A stretch of DNA of 19,855 nt from JBNKDD01 sp050288085 (GTDB taxonomy: Bacteria > Chloroflexota > Anaerolineae > Aggregatilineales > UBA3940), in assembly GCA_050288085.1 (NCBI GenBank), contig JBNKDD010000086.1, positions 1 to 19,855 of the forward strand. The letters run 5' to 3'. Positions 14,093 to 19,855 of this stretch are shown one piece after another. The notes beneath the pieces are model-generated. The model saw only the letters and a program-made list of their open reading frames with translations. It was not told where the DNA came from and ran no database searches. Within the stretch, counting starts at the first letter, position 1; each line of letters begins with the position of its first letter. The position numbers and the translations under genes were made by a program.

Positions 14093-14813
14093 GGTCTGTC
14101 CTTTTTTGTGCCCTGCTATGACGGAGGTCGAGCACAATGTAGCCGATCATCGAGAGGAGGATCACCGGGATGAGTACCTGGTAGAAAAGCTTTACCCAGA
14201 ATATCAGTGGTGATTCAAGCGATGAGGCCGGGGTACGTGCCGGGCGATAATGTCCAAAAGCCGTCGTAAAGTTAGCCGATGCGTCGTGATGACACGTCTG
14301 GCAAGTTGACAGCAGGTTATCGGCAGAAACTGTTGAGGCAGTTTCCTCCGGCCCGTATATTCCGTGACTGCCGTGACAATCGCTGCAAACGGCTTCATAA
14401 CGCCGGGTGTCCGGCGCAGTATCCCGATAATACTTGATGGTAGTGCCATGATAGTCAGCCAAATAGGTATCATAGACATCGGCGGGCATATCGTATTGGC
14501 TCATCTTGGTTTCGTCGCTGTGGCAGCGGGCACAGCGATTCGGTATATCTAGCCGGAAAGCGGCGGTTTTTATTTCGCCCGTTTCCGGGTCCTCATGGCA
14601 ATCTGTACAGTCGGGGGCATCTTCATTGCCATCCAGGTAGGCCTGACCGTGTTGTGAGGCTGCCCATTCTTCATACTGTACAGGGTAGCGTTCAGCCCAC
14701 TCCTCGATCTCGACAGACCGGTCAGGTTGGTAGCTGACCGCGCTATCGTTCTTGCCTGAGCAGGCCGCCAGGAACATGGTGAACAATAAGACCCATAAGC
14801 CACGTCGTCTCAT
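14082..14813 (-). CDS. Tetraheme cytochrome c lipoprotein with C-terminal membrane helix
   Basis: 243 residues. The N-terminal signal ends in FLAAC (Cys18 lipidated). Four CxxCH haem sites lie at 69-73 (CTDCH), 94-98 (CARCH), 143-147 (CSDCH) and 171-175 (CQTCH), with extra histidines nearby (55, 122, 150, 176, 188). A single membrane helix (about 203-227) follows, with a basic cytoplasmic end. Being held by both a lipid and a C-terminal helix is unusual and would keep the haem domain close to the membrane. In Shewanella fumarate reductase a tetraheme domain is fused to the flavin domain; here it is a separate gene next to the flavoproteins. I chose the ATG at 14813 (GGTGGAAG upstream) over a GTG at 14828. 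It overlaps the cytochrome b gene. Confidence 0.87.
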   Translation of the reverse strand: MRRRGLWVLLFTMFLAACSGKNDSAVSYQPDRSVEIEEWAERYPVQYEEWAASQHGQAYLDGNEDAPDCTDCHEDPETGEIKTAAFRLDIPNRCARCHSDETKMSQYDMPADVYDTYLADYHGTTIKYYRDTAPDTRRYEAVCSDCHGSHGIYGPEETASTVSADNLLSTCQTCHHDASANFTTAFGHYRPARTPASSLESPLIFWVKLFYQVLIPVILLSMIGYIVLDLRHSRAQKRTDHDK

Positions 14814-14886
14814 AATCTTATCTTCCACCCGTAGTTTGTTTGCATTGAAAGTCTTCCGTGCATATCAACACCTGTTTTTTATCTGA

Positions 14887-14974
14887 TTAGGCCATCTTAA
14901 GGAGCGGGAACTCTTTACGAGTTCCCACTCTTTAACTATTCAACAAATTTAGAACGGTACTTAAGATGTCCTAA
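14887..14974 (-). promoter_or_regulatory. Large intercistronic stem-loop after the first-listed flavoprotein gene
   Basis: Outer arms TTAGGCCATCTTAAG (14887-14901) and CTTAAGATGTCCTAA (14960-14974) pair over 15 bp with one mismatch, and the right arm overlaps the flavoprotein stop codon. Inside, GAGCGGGAACTC (14902-14913) pairs with GAGTTCCCACTC (14919-14930) over 12 bp with one G·U. No U-tract follows. It lies in the 157-nt gap between flavoprotein and tetraheme genes and likely tunes stability or read-through, keeping flavoprotein mRNA higher than cytochrome mRNA. Confidence 0.65.
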
Positions 14975-16617
14975 GCCTTGGCGGCTGACTCACCGGCCAG
15001 CCAACCAAAGGTCAGTGCACGACCGTGGCTGAGACCGTGAGTGTCAATCGGATAGTCGTTCGCGAAAAAGTCGCCGGAGGCGTTGCCCGCGGCATACAAG
15101 CCGGGGATCGGTTCGCCCTCAGCATTCAGAACCTGCAGGTTCGTGTTGATCCGCAGGCCGTCACAGGTCACCAGGATGCCGGTACCAACCTTCGCTGCAC
15201 CAAAGGGTGCCTGAACGATAGAGGTCAGTTTGGCGGGATCCTTGCCGAAGTCTTCGTCCTCACCCATCTCGTACAGTTCGTTGTAACGCTCGACAGTTGC
15301 CAGGAAGGCATCCACGGGAACTTCCATCTTCTCGGCCAGTTCTTCGAGGGTGTCGGCCTCAATGATCACACCCTTGTCCATGTAATCCTTGTAGCTATCT
15401 TCCGTCCAGAAAGGCGGGTGCATCGCTTCACACACAGTGCCGTGAAGTTGCATAACGTCGTCTTCCCACTTGCCATCCCAGACAGCCCACTTCATACTGG
15501 TGGGCTGTTTGATGTCCTGGTTAGAGGTGTAACCAAACGGAGCGTCTTCATTGGCGTAGCGTTCACCCAGGATGTTGACATACAGCCAGGGCTGGCGGGC
15601 AAGCGTCATGTGCATGCCACCAACACCGGGGATATGACCATCCCACAGCATCGGGCAGGAGGTATCCTGTTTGACGCCGCCAACCCACATACCCATCAGG
15701 ATCCCGTCACCGGTATTGCTTCCTTCGGAGTATTGGTTGTTGACGATGTTAAGAGCGCGGGGAGCGTACTTGCCTAGCATTTCCTTGTTGCTGCCGTAGC
15801 CGCCGGTGCAGATGATCACACCCTTGGCCGCATCGACCTGGACGTATCCATCCGCCGTCTTACCGATCACGCCGGTGATCCGTCCGCTGCCGTCTTTCAC
15901 CAGTTGAGCAGCGGGAGTCTCGTAGAGAATCTCAACGCCAGCCGCCTTAGCATTCTTTTCCAGCATCGGGATCAGAGAACCCTGCCGGGCTGGTTGGAAC
16001 TGGATTGAAGTGGCAAATTCCTTGTAGGGCCAGTGTTCCTTGATGTCATTGTCAACTGCATAGGTCAGGCCCTCTTCATCGGCCATATCCAGCAGGCGAT
16101 CCATAACGCGCCCGCTTTCCTTCGCCCACAAAGAGACCAGGCGTGGGTTGTTACGATAACAGGCAAAGCGCATGATATCCGCTATGGCTTCATCTCTGGA
16201 AACCTCGATCCCCTCTGCGGCATGGGCACGGTCGCCGATCACGCCGTTGTCCATCCCGTGGAAAGTGAATGTCTCTCTCTTTTCCAGGAGGATCACCGAA
16301 GCTCCGGCTTCGGCGGCGGCGTTGGCAGCACATAACCCCGAAATCCCGGCACCAAGTACGACAATGTCGGCTGATTTGGTCTCGGTGATCTCTTCGGCAA
16401 GAATTGGTTCGGGCGGCTTCTCAAAATCCGCCACCTGCGCGACTTCATTGCCTGTCCCTGCATCTGCCGCTGCCTCTGCCTCTGGAGTTGGGCTGGCTGC
16501 CTGCTGAGGGCCACAGCCAGCTAGCATGCTGCTGCCAGCGACTCCGGTGATACCGATAGCCGCTCCCTTCAGGAAATTACGGCGGGACACCTCTTGTTTT
16601 TCGTCTTTTTTACTCAT
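14971..16617 (-). CDS. Tat-exported FAD-binding lipoprotein reductase, fumarate reductase/flavocytochrome c superfamily (paralog 1)
   Basis: 548 residues. The Tat signal is SRRNFLK (11-17) and ends in a lipobox LAGC (Cys35), so the mature protein is exported folded and lipid-anchored. An Ala/Glu-rich linker follows. The FAD-binding start is DIVVLGAGISGLCAAN (GxGxxG at 89-94), and the C-terminal FAD segment is PIPGLYAAGNASGDFFANDY. Overall it matches the FAD_binding_2 family of fumarate, urocanate and related reductases. However, the Arg of the family's NExxTRD segment is replaced (NEDAPFGYTSN, 356-366), the HHTMGG histidines by ILVTCDG (481-487), and the GVHGxNRLGG segment by FFANDYPIDTHGLSHGR. 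It resembles flavoproteins of the Eggerthella type more than true fumarate reductases. Substrate unknown. Electrons probably come from the multihaem cytochromes downstream. Confidence 0.9.
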   Translation of the reverse strand: MSKKDEKQEVSRRNFLKGAAIGITGVAGSSMLAGCGPQQAASPTPEAEAAADAGTGNEVAQVADFEKPPEPILAEEITETKSADIVVLGAGISGLCAANAAAEAGASVILLEKRETFTFHGMDNGVIGDRAHAAEGIEVSRDEAIADIMRFACYRNNPRLVSLWAKESGRVMDRLLDMADEEGLTYAVDNDIKEHWPYKEFATSIQFQPARQGSLIPMLEKNAKAAGVEILYETPAAQLVKDGSGRITGVIGKTADGYVQVDAAKGVIICTGGYGSNKEMLGKYAPRALNIVNNQYSEGSNTGDGILMGMWVGGVKQDTSCPMLWDGHIPGVGGMHMTLARQPWLYVNILGERYANEDAPFGYTSNQDIKQPTSMKWAVWDGKWEDDVMQLHGTVCEAMHPPFWTEDSYKDYMDKGVIIEADTLEELAEKMEVPVDAFLATVERYNELYEMGEDEDFGKDPAKLTSIVQAPFGAAKVGTGILVTCDGLRINTNLQVLNAEGEPIPGLYAAGNASGDFFANDYPIDTHGLSHGRALTFGWLAGESAAKA

Positions 16618-16688
16618 CGGACAAACTCCTTAATCGAACAGAGAATCCAGCAGAGCAGGAGTGTCTCAGTTCACTGCGATGTTATTTA

Positions 16689-16716
16689 TACGCGGCCTTT
16701 TACTAGAAGCCGCGTA
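16689..16716 (-). promoter_or_regulatory. Hairpin upstream of flavoprotein paralog 1
   Basis: TACGCGGC (16689-16696) and GCCGCGTA (16709-16716) pair perfectly over 8 bp with a 12-nt loop, in the 214-nt gap between the two flavoprotein genes. On the minus strand it is followed by TAAATAAC, too poor in U for a normal terminator. Confidence 0.45.
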
Positions 16717-16760
16717 CCTATCGACTTATTTACTCCTTGTTAAATTTCACATTTCGTTAA

Positions 16761-16800
16761 CCTCCTCCGCCGATCCTGTTGGGGGACACGGCGGAGGGGG
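16761..16800 (-). promoter_or_regulatory. GC-rich hairpin after flavoprotein paralog 2
   Basis: CCTCCGCCG (16764-16772) and CGGCGGAGG (16789-16797) pair perfectly over 9 bp, extendable by G·U pairs, about 35 nt after the paralog 2 stop codon. No U-tract follows. It likely protects the upstream message or pauses transcription. Confidence 0.55.
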
Positions 16801-16831
16801 GAGAAATTTCAGACCTTGCCCAAAACGATGG

Positions 16832-18457
16832 TTAGGCCGACGCGTTCTTCCCCGCGATACGGCCAAAGGTCAGGGCACGGCTGTGCGTAAAGCCTGGTAC
16901 GAGCACCGGGTAGTCGTTGGAGAAGCAGTTACCGACCATACCACCGGCAGCGTAAAGTCCTTCGATTACCGCACCGTCTGCATCCAGAACCTGCAAATCG
17001 GTATTCACCTGTAAGCCGCCTAATATGACTAGCAGCGCAATTGGATTCTTGACGGCGTAGAACGGCGCTTCGTCGATGGGCAGTACCATCTCGGCAGACT
17101 TACCGAAATCGAGGTCTTCGCCCTTCTCGACCAGTTCGTTGTACCTTGCCACAGTTCCCGTCAAGACTTCCGCCGGAACACCAATTTTCTCGGCCAGTTC
17201 TTCAATCGTGTCGGCCTTAAACGCATGGGTGCCCTTCTCGACCGCATCTGCAAGCTGGGCGATGGTGTCATCGGTAACTACCGGTGAACGGCTGAAGCTA
17301 ACACCCAGATGGGGTGCATCTTCTGGCCAGGAGGAGTCAAATATCGTCCAGGCAATATTCCCCGGCTGTAATTGAATGGAGTTGCACAGATAGGGAATCG
17401 GCACGTCTTCGTTCTCGTACCGATCGCCGAATTTGTTCACCCGGAGGAAGGGGTGGGAGGACATTGGCGGGCCGCCCAGGTTGTGGGTCACCGATGGGTG
17501 CGGGGCATCTTCCTGCATGACTGCTCCGATCCACATTGCCATCTTATGCCCATCACCTGTGTTGACGGGGGGAGCATAGACATTCATGTCTACATCCAGC
17601 GACTTGGGACTGTAGTACTTCACCATCTCCAGGTCGTTGCCGTAATCTCCGGTGCACAGAATGACACCCTTATCAGCATTGAACTGGGTGTAGCTGCCTT
17701 CTGCACCGGCAATCACACCCGTAACATGCCCGCTTTCCTCACGAATCAATTGGGCCGCAGGAGTCTCATAGCGGATTTCGCCACCCTGTGCCAGGTAGGC
17801 TTTCTCCACCATTCCGGCAAGGATTTTCTCGTCCATTCCACCAAACATGTGGATGGTCTTGTGTTCAGCATAGTATGCATCCGGGATATCGTTGCCAGAG
17901 AGGGTAACCTCGATGCCCTCTTCCTCGGCCATATCAATCAGGTAGTCTATAACCTGATTGCAGTTATTGGCCCACAAAAAGAGCAGCCGTTGGTCAACTT
18001 TATTACCGCCCCATTTGACCAGTTTCCTGACGACTTCATGCTTGTCGTAATCGATTCCTTCGGCTTTTTGCAGCTTGCTGCCTAATGCTGCATTGTGCCC
18101 ACCACGAGCATTAAAGGTGGCGGACTTCTCAAGGATGACGGTCTTGGCTCCCTCTTCTGCGGCGGCCAGTCCGGCCATCAGGCCGCAGACGCCCGCGCCG
18201 ATAACCACCACATCCGCCGTTACTGTCTCGGTGATTTCTCCTGCCGGGATCGGAGGCGGGGGGGTAAAAAACGAAGGTTCACAGGAGGTGACCTCCGCGG
18301 TTGCTCCCTCGGCGACCTCGGCTTCTGGTGTACCACTGCTCTGCTGGGGGCCACAGCCTACCATCAAGCTGGCGCTTGAGGCTGCTGCCACGCCGATACC
18401 GGCTCCCTTCAGGAAACCGCGGCGTGACAGTCCCTTTTGTTCCTTCTCTTCACTCAT
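16832..18457 (-). CDS. Tat-exported FAD-binding lipoprotein reductase, fumarate reductase/flavocytochrome c superfamily (paralog 2)
   Basis: 541 residues, clearly homologous to the next gene but well diverged. The Tat motif is SRRGFLK (11-17), the lipobox MVGC (Cys35), and the linker carries an extra Cys59 and a Pro-rich stretch. The FAD start is DVVVIGAGVCGLMAG (GxGxxG 87-92) and the closing FAD segment GLYAAGGMVGNCFSNDYPVL. Like its paralog it lacks the fumarate reductase Arg (NEDVPIPYLCN, 349-359), has NPIALLVILGGLQVN where HHTMGG is expected, and ends VPGFTHSRALTFGRIAG. The two paralogs differ around the expected substrate pocket, suggesting different substrates. AAGGAG is 7 nt before the ATG. 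It is the first gene of the respiratory operon; a weak promoter lies upstream. Confidence 0.9.
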   Translation of the reverse strand: MSEEKEQKGLSRRGFLKGAGIGVAAASSASLMVGCGPQQSSGTPEAEVAEGATAEVTSCEPSFFTPPPPIPAGEITETVTADVVVIGAGVCGLMAGLAAAEEGAKTVILEKSATFNARGGHNAALGSKLQKAEGIDYDKHEVVRKLVKWGGNKVDQRLLFLWANNCNQVIDYLIDMAEEEGIEVTLSGNDIPDAYYAEHKTIHMFGGMDEKILAGMVEKAYLAQGGEIRYETPAAQLIREESGHVTGVIAGAEGSYTQFNADKGVILCTGDYGNDLEMVKYYSPKSLDVDMNVYAPPVNTGDGHKMAMWIGAVMQEDAPHPSVTHNLGGPPMSSHPFLRVNKFGDRYENEDVPIPYLCNSIQLQPGNIAWTIFDSSWPEDAPHLGVSFSRSPVVTDDTIAQLADAVEKGTHAFKADTIEELAEKIGVPAEVLTGTVARYNELVEKGEDLDFGKSAEMVLPIDEAPFYAVKNPIALLVILGGLQVNTDLQVLDADGAVIEGLYAAGGMVGNCFSNDYPVLVPGFTHSRALTFGRIAGKNASA

Positions 18458-18509
18458 ATGAACGAACTCCTTCTCTCTAATTGATTTACCTCAGCTCTTT
18501 TAAATGAGT

Positions 18510-18538
18510 GTGATAGTTTTAGAAGGCATCTTATTCAA
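18510..18538 (-). promoter_or_regulatory. Possible promoter of the respiratory operon
   Basis: On the minus strand TTGAAT (18533-18538), a 17-nt spacer and TATCAC (18510-18515) give a moderate sigma-70-like match about 50 nt before the flavoprotein start. A GAAGGC/GCCTTC stem overlaps the spacer region, so the element could instead end the upstream transcript. Confidence 0.3.
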
Positions 18539-18545
18539 GCCTTCA

Positions 18546-18944
18546 TTATTCATCCTTATTTTCTGGGTCTTGTGATTGCTCCGTGTCGTTAAGCAGCCGG
18601 GGTGAATTAAGAGACTGTTCAATGATTCGGATGAGTTCACTTACCTCATGGACAGGCTGCTGTTCGCTGCGATAGACATAGGCATTACTATCTTCGAGGC
18701 TCAATTCAACAATCTTGGTTTCTACTCCAGCTCTCAGGAAGCGCTGACCATCTGACAGGACGTGAGGGGATGAGCATTGAGTGAGGATGAGAACAACATC
18801 AGGCTGCAAGTTCTGGACACACCTGACGGCCTCTTCTAGTTCGGTTTCCCATCCGACCACATCTAGTTTTGGTTCTGCATCGAGCAGGTTTTTGATGCCC
18901 TGTCCGAACAATGAACGATTGGAGTAAATAAAGATGCGCTTCAT
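18546..18944 (-). CDS. Stand-alone degenerate receiver-domain protein
   Basis: 132 residues from the chosen start (MKRIFIYSN…). It aligns by eye with the receiver domain of the NarL-type regulator encoded just upstream ('LFGQGIKNLLDAEPKLDVVG' against 'LFRQGVKSLLDSRPDIKVVG'). All phosphorylation residues are changed: the acidic pair is Ser8-Asn9, the phospho-acceptor position is Leu54 (PDVVLIL), and the conserved Lys is lost in YRSEQQPVHE. There is no HTH domain; the C-terminus is a short charged tail. It therefore probably acts as a phosphorylation-independent partner, for example through protein contacts with the kinase or regulator. Start 18944 is preferred to 18977 because of GCGGGG upstream and the receiver fold boundary. 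Confidence 0.72.
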   Translation of the reverse strand: MKRIFIYSNRSLFGQGIKNLLDAEPKLDVVGWETELEEAVRCVQNLQPDVVLILTQCSSPHVLSDGQRFLRAGVETKIVELSLEDSNAYVYRSEQQPVHEVSELIRIIEQSLNSPRLLNDTEQSQDPENKDE

Positions 18945-18985
18945 GATCCCCGCTTCATTTAGAGCTAGAATCAGCATACTTTATT

Positions 18986-19010
18986 AGGCTGACGCCCGTA
19001 ACGTTAGCCT
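18986..19010 (-). repeat. Hairpin in the leader of the degenerate receiver gene
   Basis: AGGCTGACG (18986-18994) and CGTTAGCCT (19002-19010) pair over 9 bp with one wobble and a 7-nt loop, just upstream of the degenerate receiver gene. It is preceded on the minus strand by CCCCC. Role unknown. Confidence 0.35.
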
Positions 19011-19025
19011 GGGGGATTTTTGAAC

Positions 19026-19053
19026 AAAAAAAGAGCGATTTTTTAATCGCTCC
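19026..19053 (-). terminator. Intrinsic terminator after the NarL-type regulator
   Basis: On the minus strand GAGCGATT-AAAA-AATCGCTC is an exact 8-bp stem followed by seven U residues (A-run 19026-19032). It is about 50 nt after the regulator stop codon and separates the two-component genes from the degenerate receiver gene. Confidence 0.9.
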
Positions 19054-19077
19054 ATTTCATCCGGTTGGATGAGCAAT

Positions 19078-19095
19078 ATCCCCCACTTGGGGGAT
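19078..19095 (-). repeat. Second hairpin after the regulator gene
   Basis: ATCCCCC and GGGGGAT pair perfectly over 7 bp with an ACTT loop, 10 nt after the regulator stop and just ahead of the terminator. Probably part of the same 3' end structure. Confidence 0.5.
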
Positions 19096-19105
19096 TTGTG
19101 GGTGC

Positions 19106-19783
19106 TTATTCAGGCGGGTAAGGCGACTTTACCAATCCCTGGCTCACAGCATATACCGCGGCCTGGATACGATTGCGTAGGTGCAGCTTTGTCAGGATAT
19201 TAGCCAGGTGGGTCTTGACCGTGTTCTCGGTCACAACCAACTCTTCGGCGATTTCCGTGTTGGATCTACCCGTCACCAATAACTCAAGAACATCACGCTC
19301 CCGGTCTGTTAGCTGCTCGATATCCTGAGGCTGATCGCCCCGGCCTTTGACTGACTCCCCTCGCATGAACTCCTCAAGAATTCGGGCTGCAATCTCACCA
19401 GAGAGGGGGGCGCTGCCCTGCCGAAGGCCCTCCAGCATATCGTACAACTGGTACGCTTCGAGATCCTTCAACAGGTATCCCTGGGCACCGCTCTTAACTG
19501 CTTCAAAAATGGTCTTGTCGTTGTCCACCACGGTGAGAACCACGATCTTAATATTCGGAAACTCACGCTTAATCTGCCGAGTTGCCTCCAATCCATCGCA
19601 GCCGGGCATTTCGATATCCATCAGGATCACATCAGGGGCGGTTTCCCGTGTCAGGGCGATGGCCTCATAGCCATCCCCTGCACTTCCCACCACCTTGATA
19701 TCAGGGCGCGAGTCCAGCAGGGATTTGACCCCCTGGCGGAACAGAGCATGATCATCAACCAATAAAACGCGCAGCTTTTCCAT
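19106..19783 (-). CDS. NarL/LuxR-family response regulator
   Basis: 226 residues from the chosen start (MEKLRVLLVDDH…, AGGAG upstream). The receiver domain has Asp10-Asp11, phospho-acceptor Asp56 (DVILMDIEMPG), Thr84 and Lys106 (GYLLKD). The LuxR-type HTH (about 158-215) reads LTDRERDVLELLVTGRSNTE, IAEELVV, TENTVKTHLANILTKLHLRN. It is a DNA-binding activator or repressor switched on by a sensor kinase. The probable kinase gene ends 7 nt upstream, and the respiratory operon lies downstream past the degenerate receiver gene, so control of that operon is a reasonable inference. Confidence 0.95.
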   Translation of the reverse strand: MEKLRVLLVDDHALFRQGVKSLLDSRPDIKVVGSAGDGYEAIALTRETAPDVILMDIEMPGCDGLEATRQIKREFPNIKIVVLTVVDNDKTIFEAVKSGAQGYLLKDLEAYQLYDMLEGLRQGSAPLSGEIAARILEEFMRGESVKGRGDQPQDIEQLTDRERDVLELLVTGRSNTEIAEELVVTENTVKTHLANILTKLHLRNRIQAAVYAVSQGLVKSPYPPE

Positions 19784-19790
19784 CGACTTT

Positions 19791-19855
19791 TTAACTCCTA
19801 TCTGATAAGGGGATGTGGGCGACAATGCGTGTACCCTGCCCAGGGTGAGATATAG
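19791..19855 (-). CDS. Histidine kinase, C-terminal end only (cut by window edge)
   Basis: The last 21 codons of a minus-strand frame read ISHPGQGTRIVAHIPLSDRS and stop at 19791-19793. 'GxGT…V…IPL' is the usual end of the HATPase_c domain of sensor histidine kinases (G2 box and last strand). The stop is 7 nt before the start of the NarL-type regulator gene, as expected for a kinase-regulator pair. The rest lies outside the window. Confidence 0.75.
   Translation of the reverse strand, partial: ISHPGQGTRIVAHIPLSDRS

Noticed and set aside
15025..15777. 250-codon plus-strand frame
   Set aside because: It is a shadow of the flavoprotein gene on the other strand, with no matching protein motifs.
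17372..18085. 237-codon plus-strand frame
   Set aside because: It is antisense to flavoprotein paralog 2, caused by codon bias; no motifs or ribosome site.
1..19855. CRISPR arrays, tRNA or rRNA genes, insertion sequences
   Set aside because: I looked for regularly spaced repeats, cloverleaf-like segments and transposase motifs and found none; the only repeats are local inverted repeats.

Overview
The window looks like a bacterial chromosome of moderate GC, most likely from the phylum Chloroflexota (Anaerolineae-like). This is an inference. It rests on lipoprotein signal peptides followed by Pro/Thr/Glu/Ala-rich linkers ('SPTPEAEAAA', 'PAPTEEAETEEEAP'), on the ROK/ABC-transporter operon style, and on Tat-exported lipoprotein flavoenzymes. 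Every intact gene is on the minus strand, so transcription runs from high to low coordinates.

Region A (about 9437 down to 134) is one carbohydrate operon. In transcription order it has a ROK repressor, a ROK/ASKHA-type sugar kinase, a PIG-L/LmbE-type deacetylase, an ABC sugar-binding lipoprotein, two ABC permeases, a uroporphyrinogen-decarboxylase-like (MtaA/URO-D superfamily) protein, and a GlmS-isomerase-like double SIS-domain enzyme. A promoter overlapped by TTAGTAAG/CTTACTAA half-sites lies in front of the repressor, and a clear intrinsic terminator follows the last gene. Deacetylase, kinase and SIS isomerase/deaminase together suggest uptake and catabolism of an N-acetylated amino sugar or its oligomer. 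No ABC ATPase or glycosidase is present, so a shared MsmK-type ATPase elsewhere is implied.

Region B (about 9450-10200) has no intact gene. It holds a perfect 15-bp inverted repeat, an orphan minus-strand reading frame without a start codon, and plus-strand relics. The relics are the C-terminus of an alpha-glucan phosphorylase running into a frameshifted C-terminus of a MarR-like regulator. It looks like a rearrangement scar.

Region C (10201-12266) holds a GNAT acetyltransferase and a class III (CaiB/BaiF) CoA-transferase that overlap by 4 nt.

Region D (12482-18457) is a respiratory operon. In transcription order it has two paralogous Tat-exported, probably lipid-anchored flavoproteins of the fumarate reductase/flavocytochrome c superfamily, a tetraheme c-type lipoprotein, a diheme-type membrane cytochrome b, a pentaheme NrfH/NapC-like cytochrome c, and a 57-residue TatA-type translocase subunit. 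It ends at an intrinsic terminator. It looks like a split flavocytochrome c system passing electrons from quinol to extracytoplasmic flavoprotein reductases. The residues known to do fumarate catalysis are missing from both flavoproteins, so the electron acceptor is unknown.

Region E (18546 to the end) holds a degenerate stand-alone receiver-domain protein, a NarL/LuxR response regulator, and the last codons of what is probably its histidine kinase, cut by the window edge. This two-component set sits directly upstream of the respiratory operon and may control it.
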